Positions 1-10,176 are shown, counted from the stretch's first letter. The stretch is DNA of 64,000 bases from Deltaproteobacteria bacterium (GCA_900299195.1 OMIX01000064.1:32109-96108); one strand, 5' to 3'. Numbers and translations: made by a program. Notes: a model not told the origin generated them from the letters alone.

Positions 1-1924
1 AAGCTCCCCCCGAGGCTTTCTGAGGCACTTCATTTTTAACATTTACAGTCATAGAAATAGAACCATCTCCGGAAACAATAGGAGTCACCTCCAAAGACAA
101 CGTCGTATCAATCGCTTGTAAACTGGGAACGGCAAACCCGCCTGCCCCCTGTTGAGCCACGGGGAAGAACGAGGATAAGGTTTGTGTCATAGTAGCCTTT
201 TGGTTTTGATTTACCGAAACAGTAGGATTAGCTAATACTTTGGTTTGTCCCTCAAGTTCGGCTAGCCCAATCGTCGCATCTAACTTAGCAAAGTCTGGAG
301 CTTTAATATTGATTGTATTTCCACTCACAGAGAACTTATCGAAGTTGACGTCAGCATTAATTCCCGAGGTTGACGTTCCAAACTTTAAAATATTCATTCC
401 AAAACTTCTTGAAAAATCAGATTTCATCTCAACGACTTTTGCGGAAACTGAAACAATCGGTGGCTGCGTATCGAGCATAGCGTACAATTTTTGCATTTTG
501 CCGACAGATCGATCGATATCTCTCACAATGATACTATTCGAGCGTTCATCAACCTCCATGCTTCCTCTTTCGCTCATCAAAGCTTTTCCTTTGGGAGCTA
601 AGTCGGTGGCCTTGGCATAACTGATCGGTATGATCACAGTTCGTAAGGATTCCGCTTTAACTTTCGATTGTTCAACAGCAGCGATCTCCTCTTTCTCAGA
701 TTTCAATGCAGCTAGAGTTGCCACTCTTAACACATTACCCTGTCGTACATAACCCAATTTTTTACTTTGTAGTACCAATGCGAAAGCTTGGTCCCAGGGA
801 ATGTTCTCTAAGCTCAAAGCCCCTATCTTACCTGTCACGTCCTCTCCGATGACAATGTTGTACCCACTGCTTCGACCGATTAATCTAATCACATCTTGAA
901 TGTCGGTGTTTTTAATTTCTAATCGCTCAATCGGTCGACCCGTAAAAACCTGGTTGGGAGAAAAAGTATTTTCTTCGGAAGTAAATTTTTTATTTTCATC
1001 CCCCAAAGCAACTCGAGCGTCTCCTTGTTCATCGGGTGCCGGAAAATCAATGAACATCCCCTTTTCGGTGTTAGTCACCACTGGAGTTTTATCCTCTCTT
1101 AATTGAATAATCAGTTTAGCTAATGGAACCTTATTTTTGGGTGTTTGAAGAAGTGTGAATAAAGCCACCGGACTCAAGAATTCGCTAGTATCATAGGCTC
1201 TTTCAATCCGCTCGGGCACCATTGTATTTTCAAAAACATACACATACTGCTTCATTGCTGCGTTTCGTTTCTCTTGATATCTGAGTTTGTATCTTGAAGT
1301 CACATAGATCCTAGAAACATCACCTTCCATCTTAAATTCCAAATTGAATATTTCGTTTTTAGCTGCAGGAACACTCTCAGATACGCTGGAAACCACAGCG
1401 GGCAGCTGTGTTGGTTTCGAAGTCACAGTCTTAGGAGTAGAAGACTGGCCTTCATAGGGTACTGAACTCTTCTCTACCAACTCTTCCTTTTGGGTAAGAT
1501 CATCCGACTTCGCTTTTGAAATGGCTGTGGATTTGGATTTCGAGGGTTCAGTCGGGCTTTCAAGATCAAGTTCTGGAAACTCAGAAGCGTTGGCATCGAG
1601 ATCTGGCCCCGCAGAAAACTCACCCTCACCTTCACCTTGGAGGGTATTATCAAGGGAATCATCCTCTGCAATCTGTCGTTGGGGTTGCTTAGCTTTAGAC
1701 ACCGGTTGTCTGCCTGTTGTTGTTGAAGAAGGCTCTTTTCGCTTTTCTTCCGAAATGACTGACTCTAATTCTTCTAAAGCATCCAGGTCTGAGTCACGGG
1801 ATGTCTTGTTCTCGTATTGGGCTTCTTGTTTCGATTTGTTTGAATTGGCTTTAGCGTAGACATTGCTTGAAAAGGACGCTGATACTAGAAGCACCACCAT
1901 GTGATAAACTATCCATTTACTCAT
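1..1924 (-). CDS. pilQ: Type IV pilus secretin PilQ (partial, 3' end beyond window)
   Basis: Outer-membrane secretin through which type IV pili exit the cell. The gene runs off the left edge, so it is absent from the ORF track. About 641 N-terminal residues are present and most of the secretin pore domain is missing. Translation from the ATG at 1924 gives a signal peptide (MVVLLVSASFSSNVYA), a long Ser/Glu/Lys-rich linker of over 100 residues, and an AMIN-like beta domain (roughly residues 170-300). These are followed by a secretin short N-terminal domain (GYNIVIGEDVTGKIG), an N1 domain and the first secretin strands (LANPTVSVN). A GAGGA ribosome site lies 8 bases before the ATG. It is the last gene of the pilMNOPQ order, 37 bases after pilP. 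The family call is firm. The low-complexity linker is typical in kind but on the long side. Confidence 0.93.
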   Translation of the reverse strand, partial: MSKWIVYHMVVLLVSASFSSNVYAKANSNKSKQEAQYENKTSRDSDLDALEELESVISEEKRKEPSSTTTGRQPVSKAKQPQRQIAEDDSLDNTLQGEGEGEFSAGPDLDANASEFPELDLESPTEPSKSKSTAISKAKSDDLTQKEELVEKSSVPYEGQSSTPKTVTSKPTQLPAVVSSVSESVPAAKNEIFNLEFKMEGDVSRIYVTSRYKLRYQEKRNAAMKQYVYVFENTMVPERIERAYDTSEFLSPVALFTLLQTPKNKVPLAKLIIQLREDKTPVVTNTEKGMFIDFPAPDEQGDARVALGDENKKFTSEENTFSPNQVFTGRPIERLEIKNTDIQDVIRLIGRSSGYNIVIGEDVTGKIGALSLENIPWDQAFALVLQSKKLGYVRQGNVLRVATLAALKSEKEEIAAVEQSKVKAESLRTVIIPISYAKATDLAPKGKALMSERGSMEVDERSNSIIVRDIDRSVGKMQKLYAMLDTQPPIVSVSAKVVEMKSDFSRSFGMNILKFGTSTSGINADVNFDKFSVSGNTINIKAPDFAKLDATIGLAELEGQTKVLANPTVSVNQNQKATMTQTLSSFFPVAQQGAGGFAVPSLQAIDTTLSLEVTPIVSGDGSISMTVNVKNEVPQKASGGA

Positions 1925-1961
1925 ATTTTTTCCTCACATTACGCTGACTCAATTGGAGATT

Positions 1962-2597
1962 TTATTTCCCAATCATCTCGTCTAACTGTTTTTCCAGTTC
2001 AGCCGGCCTATTCATCACTTTTTGGAGTGATTCGTTAACTTTATTGATATCCCCAACGCCATTAAAATCCGGAATTTTTGGCTCATTTTTTTTCTTTGCC
2101 ACTCCAACTGCCTTTTTATTTTGAACCTCTTCATTCTTTTTTTCTGGAGAGACTAAGTCAGTAGCTAAGCTGACCTGTTCAGGAGGCAAAGATAAAACCC
2201 GTTCAATCAGGCTAGAATTACCTAAATAGTTAAATGTTTTCTGGGTAAAAATAATTTCAGTTTTTAAAATTCGACTTAGAGTCGCCCGCTCACGCCCCAC
2301 TACCTCGCCTTCGACAATCACAAAGGTTTGACCGTCCGGAGCCTGAACCATAGCTCTACTTTTTCCCTGAACACGAAGAATAGCTTTCAACGTGAGTTGC
2401 TCCAAATCATATTTCTCCGTTGGATAAATGGCTGTCGGCTTTCGCTGAGCACTACCCAACACCAAAACTTTAAAAGGATCCCTCTTGCCTGCAGGATTGT
2501 AGATATTGGTTCCTTTTGGCTCATTGGCTAAGATGGAAATGCACATTGCCAAAGCTGTAAAACACACAAACCTCAAGCTTTTTAGTTTAAAGTTCAT
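1962..2597 (-). CDS. pilP: Type IV pilus assembly protein PilP
   Basis: Periplasmic, inner-membrane-tethered alignment protein that links the PilMNO complex to the PilQ secretin. The 211-residue product starts with a hydrophobic signal (FVCFTALAMCISILA) and carries the family's GKRDPF motif near residue 40. A small beta domain follows (roughly residues 60-125, including GKSRAMVQAPDG), and then a Lys/Glu-rich tail. The cysteine in the signal is not followed by a textbook lipobox, so lipid anchoring is uncertain. Its ATG overlaps the pilO stop by 4 bases, suggesting translational coupling. Gene order and the RDPF motif make the assignment secure. Confidence 0.9.
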   Translation of the reverse strand: MNFKLKSLRFVCFTALAMCISILANEPKGTNIYNPAGKRDPFKVLVLGSAQRKPTAIYPTEKYDLEQLTLKAILRVQGKSRAMVQAPDGQTFVIVEGEVVGRERATLSRILKTEIIFTQKTFNYLGNSSLIERVLSLPPEQVSLATDLVSPEKKNEEVQNKKAVGVAKKKNEPKIPDFNGVGDINKVNESLQKVMNRPAELEKQLDEMIGK

Positions 2598-3184
2598 TCC
2601 GAAAACCTATAAGTCTTTAACAAAACCGCAGTTTCAAGAGGGGTTACAACCGAAGCAGGCCCCCGATTTTCTTCTCCGCTCTTGCTGACCATTTTTAAGC
2701 TTTCGACATTAAGGATTCTTTTTAATCTCGAAATCTGATCAAAAAACATAACTGTTTGAGCAAAACCACCTCTTAATTGCAACTCAACAGCCACCGTTTG
2801 ATAAAACGATTTTTCTGAACTCTCTGACTTTTTGTTTTCATCTTTTATGGGTTTGAAAGCATCGATATCTACTCCGCTATTTCTTGCTAACACATTGAGT
2901 TTTGCTAAAAGCTTAGAGAGATCCAAAGTTCTGGGAATAAACTCCAAAGCTTCCTCGAATTCGGAATTGGTTTTTTTTAATCGGGCCTTAATATCAACCA
3001 AGCCCGCAGAGAAGTTTTTTAGTTTAGCCAACTCTGTTTTTGATTGATTCAGCGCATTTCGTTTGCTTTCAATTTCATTATTCATTTTTATGAGATCCGC
3101 ATTGAAGAAATCATAAAACTCATACCCTCCCCCGAGAACACCCAGCGCAAACATTACGAGAACAATTTTAATTTTATCGACCAT
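2594..3184 (-). CDS. pilO: Type IV pilus assembly protein PilO
   Basis: Inner-membrane alignment subunit that pairs with PilN. The 196 residues show one N-terminal membrane helix (IVLVMFALGVLGG), then a heptad-like coiled coil (roughly residues 35-75). A ferredoxin-like periplasmic domain follows, with the family-typical stretch FYQTVAVELQLRGGFAQTVMF around residues 125-145. Length and architecture match PilO. It lies 17 bases after pilN and overlaps pilP by 4 bases. Confidence 0.9.
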   Translation of the reverse strand: MVDKIKIVLVMFALGVLGGGYEFYDFFNADLIKMNNEIESKRNALNQSKTELAKLKNFSAGLVDIKARLKKTNSEFEEALEFIPRTLDLSKLLAKLNVLARNSGVDIDAFKPIKDENKKSESSEKSFYQTVAVELQLRGGFAQTVMFFDQISRLKRILNVESLKMVSKSGEENRGPASVVTPLETAVLLKTYRFSE

Positions 3185-3201
3185 AATTTAATTAATAGTT
3201 A

Positions 3202-3879
3202 CTAATTTGGGGGCTTTTCTCCGGTTAAAACCCTATTTACTCCCTCAGCTGCTTTTGGGACCACATAAATAAAGAATGCTTTAGTGCTGCCCTGTTGTTC
3301 GCCTTCTTTTTGGGTTGAAACGTTATCTAAAATTACTTTTTCAAAATAGACAGAGGAGTTTAATTTTTCTACATACTCAGCCACATCTTCACTGGAATAG
3401 CCTTTTCCGGTCAGTTGAATCTGATAAGAAGGTTCAAAATTCAACTCAAGATTGGTTAACCACACTCTCTGTGGGAGTAATTGCCCGACAGCATCTAAGA
3501 TATTTACAGGTCCCCGCCGAGAAGCCTGTAGTGTTTTGACAACCGCTAACCTAGAATTAAGTCGACTTTCCTGCTCCTCGACACTTCTCATTTCTGCTTG
3601 CAGGGTTTTATAATCTTCCGTCTCTGCTTTTACTTTACTGTCTTCAGCACCCAGTGCCTCTATGTTTTTCTTATGATTTTCTTCGGTTTGTTCTCGATAT
3701 TTTACAAATAATAAATGGGGGATTACTGCAAGAGACAGAGCAACGACCATTAAAATCAGAAAACTCGCGTCCAGTGTGATTTGAGGCAAATTCAGAGAAT
3801 TGAGTAATTTTGAATCCAGTTTCAATTTCGAATTCGGTTGACCAGACGCTCCCCTTTTATTTAGGTTTATTTTGATCAT
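3202..3879 (-). CDS. pilN: Type IV pilus assembly protein PilN
   Basis: Bitopic inner-membrane protein whose cytoplasmic N-terminus binds PilM. The 225 residues begin with a short cytoplasmic segment containing IKINLN, which resembles the conserved PilM-binding INLLP-type motif. One membrane helix (ILMVVALSLAVIPHLLFV, about residues 42-60), a coiled coil and a C-terminal alpha/beta domain (LPQRVWLTNLELN) follow. The start codon overlaps the pilM stop by 4 bases. The C-terminal end (VNRVLTGEKPPN) extends slightly past the folded domain. Confidence 0.9.
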   Translation of the reverse strand: MIKINLNKRGASGQPNSKLKLDSKLLNSLNLPQITLDASFLILMVVALSLAVIPHLLFVKYREQTEENHKKNIEALGAEDSKVKAETEDYKTLQAEMRSVEEQESRLNSRLAVVKTLQASRRGPVNILDAVGQLLPQRVWLTNLELNFEPSYQIQLTGKGYSSEDVAEYVEKLNSSVYFEKVILDNVSTQKEGEQQGSTKAFFIYVVPKAAEGVNRVLTGEKPPN

Positions 3880-4964
3880 TTACTGTCTCCGGTTTTGCGA
3901 AGCGCTAGCCCTACTGCCGCGGTGCCTAGGAGAGACAAGTCATCAATCAATCTTCGATTTACCCCGTTTCTTGGAAAGAAGAGATTCTTAACTGGATCCA
4001 AGTTTTCAACCTGTTCAGGGTATATATTAGAAAGCGATTCGATTAGCCCGGGTGTTTGAGAAGCTCCCCCCGTGTAGTAAATTTTTTGCAGGTGGCGCTC
4101 GGCAGATCCCCCAAAAAAGACATCGATACTTTTCTGAATTTCCGAGACCCAATGAGCATTGTAATCTTGAATGATCGGCGAAACCAAGGGTGAACCCGAT
4201 TCTTTCAACTTGACCCTCTCCGCTTGTTCAAAAGACTCCCCCAATCTTTCACTAATGAGCTGCGTACATCCAGAACCGCTTGCACTCACCTTGGTAGTAA
4301 ATACCGTGTTCTCTTTCTCTAAAAATGAAAGTTTGGTGTATCCTGCACCCAAATCTATTAAGACATGAGTGTCCCCGAGAGCCGATTGAGATAGTTCTGC
4401 TCGATAATTAAACTCAAAGGCATTCCCCAGAGCGAAAGCTTGATAGTCTAAAACGACCACTTTCAGTCCAGAACTCTCAATCAGATTAGTAAAACTCTGA
4501 ACATACTCTTTTTTGGCAGCTACTAATAAAACCTCAATCATGGATTGGGTTCCAGCTTCGACTTTTTGTAATGTGTTTCCAACGACCGCAAAATCGATTT
4601 CACACTCTTCAATATTAAAAGGAATATATTGCTCAGCTTCCCAGTAGATCTGGTCTTCAATGTCTTTCTCAGCCATTTGGGGCAAGTGAATGGGTTTGCT
4701 TAGAATAGAATTTCCAAAAATCCCCACACTCACTTGACGAGTGCTGAAATTCTTAGCTGCAAAGAGTTTTTTGAGCGCATTCGTAATCGCCAACTCGTTT
4801 TTAATAACACCATCCGGGGTGATGGCGTCCCAGGGCAACGAAATTCGGTTGTAGGCAGCCAGAGATGTTTTTTTTCCGAAACTTAACTCAACGGCCTTAA
4901 TACCGGACACACCAATGTCCAGACCGATGATAGTTTTTGAAAAAATGGAATTAATCAAGTCCAT
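3876..4964 (-). CDS. pilM: Type IV pilus actin-like ATPase PilM
   Basis: Cytoplasmic actin-fold protein that anchors PilN and organises the pilus machine. The 362 residues contain the three nucleotide-binding signatures of the family: IIGLDIGVSGIKAVEL at the N-terminus, a phosphate-2 loop LIDLGAGYTKLSFL near residue 205, and an adenosine loop YYTGGASQTPG near residue 297. It is first in the pilMNOPQ operon. The 142-base gap upstream, shared with the RDD gene, must hold the operon promoter or read-through. Length is normal for PilM. Confidence 0.92.
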   Translation of the reverse strand: MDLINSIFSKTIIGLDIGVSGIKAVELSFGKKTSLAAYNRISLPWDAITPDGVIKNELAITNALKKLFAAKNFSTRQVSVGIFGNSILSKPIHLPQMAEKDIEDQIYWEAEQYIPFNIEECEIDFAVVGNTLQKVEAGTQSMIEVLLVAAKKEYVQSFTNLIESSGLKVVVLDYQAFALGNAFEFNYRAELSQSALGDTHVLIDLGAGYTKLSFLEKENTVFTTKVSASGSGCTQLISERLGESFEQAERVKLKESGSPLVSPIIQDYNAHWVSEIQKSIDVFFGGSAERHLQKIYYTGGASQTPGLIESLSNIYPEQVENLDPVKNLFFPRNGVNRRLIDDLSLLGTAAVGLALRKTGDSK

Positions 4965-5106
4965 TCATTATTCTCAAAAGTTTCCAGACAACTTCTGCTG
5001 CCTGTTTTTTATTTTCACAATGATTTTTAAAAGGGAGAGAAAAACTGGAATATCTTAATAAAATTATAGCAAAGCTGCTCTTCGGTTTCTAGTAATCGAA
5101 TTAATT

Positions 5107-5595
5107 CTACTGATGCAGCATATCATCAGGCTCTTCAAAATACTCTACTACTACGGTGTTCCCCATGACATCCCCAAGACGAACCCCTGAATCTAAAGTA
5201 ACCAATAAATAAAGCTCGAGACAAATCAGAGGAACCAAGACTAGCTGCATTAAGACTCCAACTACTGGAATTGGAAGACAAAACAAACTGATAACCCAGG
5301 GAATATTCCGCAAGATAGAGTGAGAAGGCGAACAGGGCAGGCCTGAATAGTCCTCTAGCACTTGAAGGCCGATGATCTTTTTCCCCACACTTTGCCCCTG
5401 ACCTAAGGAATCTTGAATTGCCGCATAAACCAATGCCCCCAACCAGCCTAAAGGCAACCAAAGTGCTTTACCCAAAAGGAAAATGATAGCCACAATAATA
5501 AAGTCAATAGTCTTTGCCACAACGCGCTGAACCACCGAACATTCCGCGGGGCCTAAGAGAATTTGACTACGTCGATGATTTTTCATGAATTCCAT
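5107..5595 (-). CDS. RDD-family integral membrane protein
   Basis: Small membrane protein of the RDD family, whose function is generally unknown (some members are proposed transporters). From the ATG at 5595 it has 162 residues: the Arg-containing first helix region (VVAKTIDFIIVAIIFLLGKA), the Gly/Lys motif GQSVGKKIIGLQV, and two further hydrophobic segments. The ORF track start lies 32 codons upstream, inside the region that overlaps ssb. The chosen start has an AAAGGAAG ribosome site 8 bases away. It is divergent from ssb and precedes pilM in the same direction, but no functional link to pili is evident. Confidence 0.78.
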   Translation of the reverse strand: MEFMKNHRRSQILLGPAECSVVQRVVAKTIDFIIVAIIFLLGKALWLPLGWLGALVYAAIQDSLGQGQSVGKKIIGLQVLEDYSGLPCSPSHSILRNIPWVISLFCLPIPVVGVLMQLVLVPLICLELYLLVTLDSGVRLGDVMGNTVVVEYFEEPDDMLHQ

Positions 5596-5674
5596 GGTTA
5601 CGCTTCCTTTAGTTTCTTGACTCAAGTGTAGCCTGTCTTTATGAGTGAATATACAAAGATTCATTGGAGGATAT

Positions 5675-6127
5675 ATGGCTAGTGGTGTCAATAAAGTAAT
5701 TTTAATCGGTCGACTCGGTGGAGATCCAGAAGTTCGCTACACTACCAATGGGGGTGCTGTGGCTAATTTTAATTTAGCTACTAATGAGAGTTGGACCGAC
5801 AAAAGTGGACAAAAACAGGAACGAACCGAATGGCACAGAGTGGTCATTTGGGGAAAAATGGCCGAGCTCTGTGGTCAATACCTTTCCAAAGGTCGCCAGG
5901 CTTATGTTGAAGGACGTCTTCAAACCCGAGAATGGAATGATAAAGAAGGCAACAAACGATACACCACAGAAATTATTGCTCAAAACATTCAGTTTTTAGG
6001 TGGCCCTGGAGAAAGAACCTCTAACGCCTCGACTAGCAATGATTTTGCCCCTGCTACTGGGCTCGATAGCTCTTTAGGAAGTGAAACGGCAAGTGGCGGA
6101 ATGAGTGATGAAGAGGTTCCATTTTAA
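5675..6127 (+). CDS. ssb: Single-stranded DNA-binding protein
   Basis: Binds single-stranded DNA in replication, repair and recombination. The OB fold occupies residues 1-110 ([18 protein letters not shown], then WHRVVIWGK and [11 protein letters not shown]). A short flexible linker and an acidic tip ending in DEEVPF follow, the partner-binding C-terminus found in most bacterial SSBs. The start at 5675 (MASGVNK) replaces the track start 10 codons earlier, because GGAGG sits 5 bases before it. The stop codon overlaps the stop of the convergent hemW gene within TTAA. Confidence 0.96.
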   Translation: MASGVNKVILIGRLGGDPEVRYTTNGGAVANFNLATNESWTDKSGQKQERTEWHRVVIWGKMAELCGQYLSKGRQAYVEGRLQTREWNDKEGNKRYTTEIIAQNIQFLGGPGERTSNASTSNDFAPATGLDSSLGSETASGGMSDEEVPF

Positions 6128-7299
6128 GAGTCAACGAGTCTCTCAGTCACCAGGTCAGCCAGTAATCGCCCCTTGCGGGTAAGCTTTAAATGATTTCCCT
6201 CTCTAGCGATTAAACCTTCTTTCTGAAACAGAGAAAAGTGTTTGGCTAGGGAGGGATTGTAACCGTATCTTTCCACAAAAAGATCTAAATCGATTCCCCG
6301 ATTCTTTCTTAGCTCCAAAAAGGTAGCCTCAAGCCAAGTTTGTTTTTGAGTCGAGCTTTCAAAAGGCACCTCCAAGAAGGAACTTTGATTTAGATATTTA
6401 CCGAAATCCGACCACTGTTTTCGATGGTGAAATACCTTTTGTTTAAAAATTCGACTGGCAGCAGAGGGTCCAAGACCGAGAAAGTCTCCCCCTGACCAAT
6501 ACAAAAGGTTGTGCTTACAAGAAGCTTGGGGTTTTGCAAAATTGGAAATTTCATACTGTTGATAACCAGAGTTCTCAAGATGCTTCACCATTTCTTCGTA
6601 CAGTTCAGCCGCATCATCATCATGAGGTAATTTATCGAAAAGAGAGTGCCCCGGCTTCAAGGATAAGTTGTACGCACTTACATGGGTGGGGCTAAGAGCA
6701 ATCACTTCATCTAAATCTGTAAGCATTTGACTCTTGTCTTGACCAGGAATCGCAAAAATCAAATCCAAATTAAAATCCAGATAACCAAAGTCTTTTAATA
6801 ATCCAACAGCCGCGTAAATAGATTCTCTAGACCCCAACCTTTCAAGTTTTTTTAAATTATTTTCAGAAAAACTCTGAGCTCCTAAACTAACTCGATTCAC
6901 CGGAGTTAACTCTTTGAGCCTTTCAAGAAATATAGGGGTTACCGTTTCAGGGTTGGCCTCAATAGTTATCTCGATATCTTCAGAAAACTTAAAACGATCT
7001 TTAAGATTTTGAATAATGGATTGAAGATGTTCTACTGGCAGTAACGATGGGGTACCTCCCCCAAAGAACAAACTATGGACTTGGGGCAAGGCATAGCCCC
7101 AATCTCTCAAAAATTGATGCGACCTCTCAATTTCTTTTAAGAGATTTTGAGTAAAAAGGTTGAAGTCGCTTTGTTGGTACTTAGTAAACGAATAAAAATC
7201 ACAGTAAGAACACTTATGAACGCAAAAGGGAATGTGAACATAGATTCCAAAGCTATTTGTCAATTGGGAGCCATTACTGGTAAAGTCTTGGGTAACCAT
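6124..7299 (-). CDS. hemW: Radical SAM heme chaperone HemW
   Basis: Radical SAM protein of the coproporphyrinogen III oxidase-like family, now regarded as a heme chaperone. The [4Fe-4S] motif CVHKCSYC follows IYVHIPF near residue 20. GGGTPSLL and the C-terminal HemN-like domain are present. The start is set at the ATG at 7299, because the longer track ORF would run deep into the divergent M16 gene. No clear ribosome site precedes either possibility, so the exact start is uncertain. The ATG overlaps the M16 ATG within CATG on the opposite strand. Its nearness to ccsA/resB fits a heme-related neighbourhood, although there may be no shared regulation. Confidence 0.88.
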   Translation of the reverse strand: MVTQDFTSNGSQLTNSFGIYVHIPFCVHKCSYCDFYSFTKYQQSDFNLFTQNLLKEIERSHQFLRDWGYALPQVHSLFFGGGTPSLLPVEHLQSIIQNLKDRFKFSEDIEITIEANPETVTPIFLERLKELTPVNRVSLGAQSFSENNLKKLERLGSRESIYAAVGLLKDFGYLDFNLDLIFAIPGQDKSQMLTDLDEVIALSPTHVSAYNLSLKPGHSLFDKLPHDDDAAELYEEMVKHLENSGYQQYEISNFAKPQASCKHNLLYWSGGDFLGLGPSAASRIFKQKVFHHRKQWSDFGKYLNQSSFLEVPFESSTQKQTWLEATFLELRKNRGIDLDLFVERYGYNPSLAKHFSLFQKEGLIAREGNHLKLTRKGRLLADLVTERLVDS

Positions 7300-9925
7300 G
7301 ATTGCAAAATACACATTAAAAAACGGAATTCCAGTCTTTATCGTAGAAACCCACGCATCGCCTGTGGTTACCATCCAGGCGTGGATCAATCGCGGCAGCG
7401 TTTATGAAACCGAGAAAGAGGCGGGAATCTCTCATTTTTTAGAGCACTCTCTTTTTAAGGGAACCCGCAGACGCAAAGTAGGACAAATTGCCTCTGAAAT
7501 TGAATCTCGAGGGGGCGACATCAATGCTTTCACCTCTTTTGAAGAAACCTGTTATTACACGACCTTAGCCAGCCGTTATTTTTCTGAAGGTTTAGATATT
7601 ATTGCAGATGCCGTACAGAATCCTCTGTTTGATGCTGAAGAGATGGCTAGAGAAAAAGAAGTGATTCTTGAAGAAATTAAACGGGCTTATGATTCGCCTC
7701 ACAAAACCCTCTCTATGAATCTCTGGAAAGAGGCATTTGCGGGAACTCCTTATAGTCGGCCAGTGCTGGGCTATGAAGCCACCGTCCGAAATATCAACCA
7801 CAAAACGCTAAGGACCTACTTTGAAAAGCATTATCATGCGGGAAGTTTAAGCTTATTCATCGTGGGAGATATTGATAAGACCAAAGCTTTAGATTTGGTA
7901 AAACGTCAGTTTTCCAAAATGAAAACACAGAAACAACATTCAATTCCTAAGTTGGTCCCTACCCCTTTCAAAAATCCCAAAGTCATCGCAGTAGCAAAAG
8001 ACGTCCAAGAAAGCCATGTTCAGCTAGCTTGGTTAGCCCCATCGGTAACCGATTCACTGATTCCTGCTTTTGATGTGATGTGTAGTTCCATCGGACAGGG
8101 GGAAAGCAGTGGACTATTTCAAAGATTAGTAAAAGAAAAAAAACTGGCTATGGATGCCCAAATGGGACTTGTAGCGACTGCTCGAGGGGGATTAGCGACC
8201 ACAGGCTTATCCATTGCTCCAGAAAATCTAGATTCCGCCCTAAAGGAAACTTTGGACTATCTCGAAGAAAAAGCCAATAACGGCATTGAAGAATCTGAGT
8301 TAGAACGGGTTAAAAGTTCTTTAGAATCTGAAGTTATCTCAGGCAAAGAGACCGTCGAAGGCTACGCTCGCCGTTTGGGCTACTATTTTGTTCAATTTGG
8401 AGATCCCGATTATGAAAGAAAGTATTTAGACTCAGTTCTTGCCGTTAATAAAGAGCAAGCGATAGCTGCACTTAATCAGATTTTAAAAACCAAACCTGTG
8501 CTATCCATGATTCACCCTAAATCTCAAACCGTAGATACACAGGCAATAAAATCGCTTCTTAATAGAAAAAAAACAAAAACCAAAACAGCCCCTAGCGAGG
8601 CCATTTCTTTAGAGCTTAAAAAGAAGGGACAAGTTCGGTTCGTTGAAAAGATTGTTACCTCTTTACCTATCGTCTCGATGAAAATTATTTTTCCTGGAGG
8701 TTCCCGCGAGGAAAACTCTAACAAATTGGGCGTAGGGCAACTTTTTCAAAGATTGTGGACTTCAGGAACCCCATCGTTCTCAAGTATTCAAATTGCTCAT
8801 ACTTTAGAATCCTTGGGGGCTTCGATTGATTCTTTTTCAGGAAAACACACTTTGGGGCTCAGCGTGGAATTTCTGGCAAAACAATGGCCCATGATTAAAC
8901 CTCTTTTAACCGAAATACTACTTCACCCCACTTTCCCTGAAAGTGAGTTTGAAACAGAACGAGCTATTTTGTTAAGAGAAATCAAGGCAGAAAGAGACTT
9001 CCCTGGAGCGGTCTGCCAACTCAACCTTCTAAAATCTCTTTATGGAAATCATCCTTATGGAAGATCTTCATTGGGGACTACAGAAACTGTTTCAAAATTA
9101 ACAACACAGGATCTCAAAGATTATTATCAACGATTTGTTCACAAACAAAAGGCCGTGGTTTCAACGGTAGGGGCTTTTCAAAAAAATGTGTGGGAAGCTG
9201 AGATTCAAGCCATTCTGGACCAACTTCCGTCGGATGGAGGGGAGCCTCAAAACAGAGTGTCTGTAGAAAGTATCGATCATCTTCAGATTATTACTGAAAA
9301 GAAAACTCCTCTTTTTCAATCTCATTTACTGATTGGATTTTTAACTCATGACATCCACGATCCTGATCGCTATGCCATGAAATTGCTATCCTCTTGTTTG
9401 GCCGGGCAAGGAGGAAGGCTTTTTCTTGAACTGAGAGACAAACAAAGTTTGGCCTACACGGTATCTCCGATGAATAGTGACACTCCGGATCGAGGATATT
9501 TTGGGTTTTACATCGGATGTAGCCCAGAGAAGCTTTTCACCGCTATTCAGGGGATGAGAAGAGAACTGGACAAAGTATTGAACTCTCCTATCACTGCTAA
9601 AGAGCTCGAACGAGCCAAGCAGTTTTGGATAGGTCGTTTTGAACTGGATCTTCAACGGTTTTCCTCTCAAGCCATTGTCTATGGGCTCGATGAAATGTAT
9701 GGACTGGGATTTGATCATGCTCTTCACGTTGCTGACAAAATTAGATCGGTGACTCGAGAACAAATTCAAAAAGCAGCTCAGAAATTTTTAAAACCCCAAT
9801 CGGCAACGCTTTCCATAGTTCATCCGGAAGAATTAGACAAAGACAGAATCGAACAGGCTTGGCTTTCTCCAGGGGTTACTTACGAACCAGCGGAAATGCT
9901 AACTCCCAAAATGGCGACTCAATGA
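7298..9925 (+). CDS. Tandem M16-family zinc metallopeptidase
   Basis: A pitrilysin/insulinase-class peptidase of 875 residues, made of two M16 halves in one chain. The N-terminal half carries the inverted zinc motif HFLEH at about residues 46-50, with the downstream glutamate in EVILEEIKRAY. The second half (from about residue 430, beginning REENSNKLGVGQL) keeps the fold but lacks the HxxEH motif, as is normal for the non-catalytic half. There is no clear signal peptide, so a cytoplasmic or alternatively exported location cannot be decided. The N-terminus begins exactly where M16 proteins do (YTLKNGIPVFIVE), which supports the start despite a weak ribosome site. Confidence 0.88.
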   Translation: MIAKYTLKNGIPVFIVETHASPVVTIQAWINRGSVYETEKEAGISHFLEHSLFKGTRRRKVGQIASEIESRGGDINAFTSFEETCYYTTLASRYFSEGLDIIADAVQNPLFDAEEMAREKEVILEEIKRAYDSPHKTLSMNLWKEAFAGTPYSRPVLGYEATVRNINHKTLRTYFEKHYHAGSLSLFIVGDIDKTKALDLVKRQFSKMKTQKQHSIPKLVPTPFKNPKVIAVAKDVQESHVQLAWLAPSVTDSLIPAFDVMCSSIGQGESSGLFQRLVKEKKLAMDAQMGLVATARGGLATTGLSIAPENLDSALKETLDYLEEKANNGIEESELERVKSSLESEVISGKETVEGYARRLGYYFVQFGDPDYERKYLDSVLAVNKEQAIAALNQILKTKPVLSMIHPKSQTVDTQAIKSLLNRKKTKTKTAPSEAISLELKKKGQVRFVEKIVTSLPIVSMKIIFPGGSREENSNKLGVGQLFQRLWTSGTPSFSSIQIAHTLESLGASIDSFSGKHTLGLSVEFLAKQWPMIKPLLTEILLHPTFPESEFETERAILLREIKAERDFPGAVCQLNLLKSLYGNHPYGRSSLGTTETVSKLTTQDLKDYYQRFVHKQKAVVSTVGAFQKNVWEAEIQAILDQLPSDGGEPQNRVSVESIDHLQIITEKKTPLFQSHLLIGFLTHDIHDPDRYAMKLLSSCLAGQGGRLFLELRDKQSLAYTVSPMNSDTPDRGYFGFYIGCSPEKLFTAIQGMRRELDKVLNSPITAKELERAKQFWIGRFELDLQRFSSQAIVYGLDEMYGLGFDHALHVADKIRSVTREQIQKAAQKFLKPQSATLSIVHPEELDKDRIEQAWLSPGVTYEPAEMLTPKMATQ

Positions 9926-10176
9926 AAAATTTCTATACTCCTTCAAAAGTATATAGCTCCCGAATTGAGGAAATAAAGTAGTAGAATATCCGTAAAGCGG
10001 GCTGAAGCTCGACTAAACAGACGCCACGTAACATTTACATGGTGACTAGCTACAAGAAGAAAAAAACTCCTTTGATGAGAAGCAGGATTTGAGGTAGGCA
10101 AATCTCTCAATAGAACGATTTTTGTTTTCCCTGTTGAACCCTTTGGCCGCAAGTAAGTCGGTACCCAGCTACCCAG

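Noticed and set aside
240-1859. Plus-strand ORFs of 68-126 codons and a minus-strand 65-codon ORF over the first 1.9 kb
   Set aside because: They lie across the open minus-strand pilQ frame, whose translation is clearly a secretin; the track missed pilQ because it has no stop within the window.
9926-10176. Possible gene or terminator in the gap after the M16 peptidase
   Set aside because: No stem with a T-run and no credible frame; only a short direct repeat ACCCAGCT near 10165 was seen.
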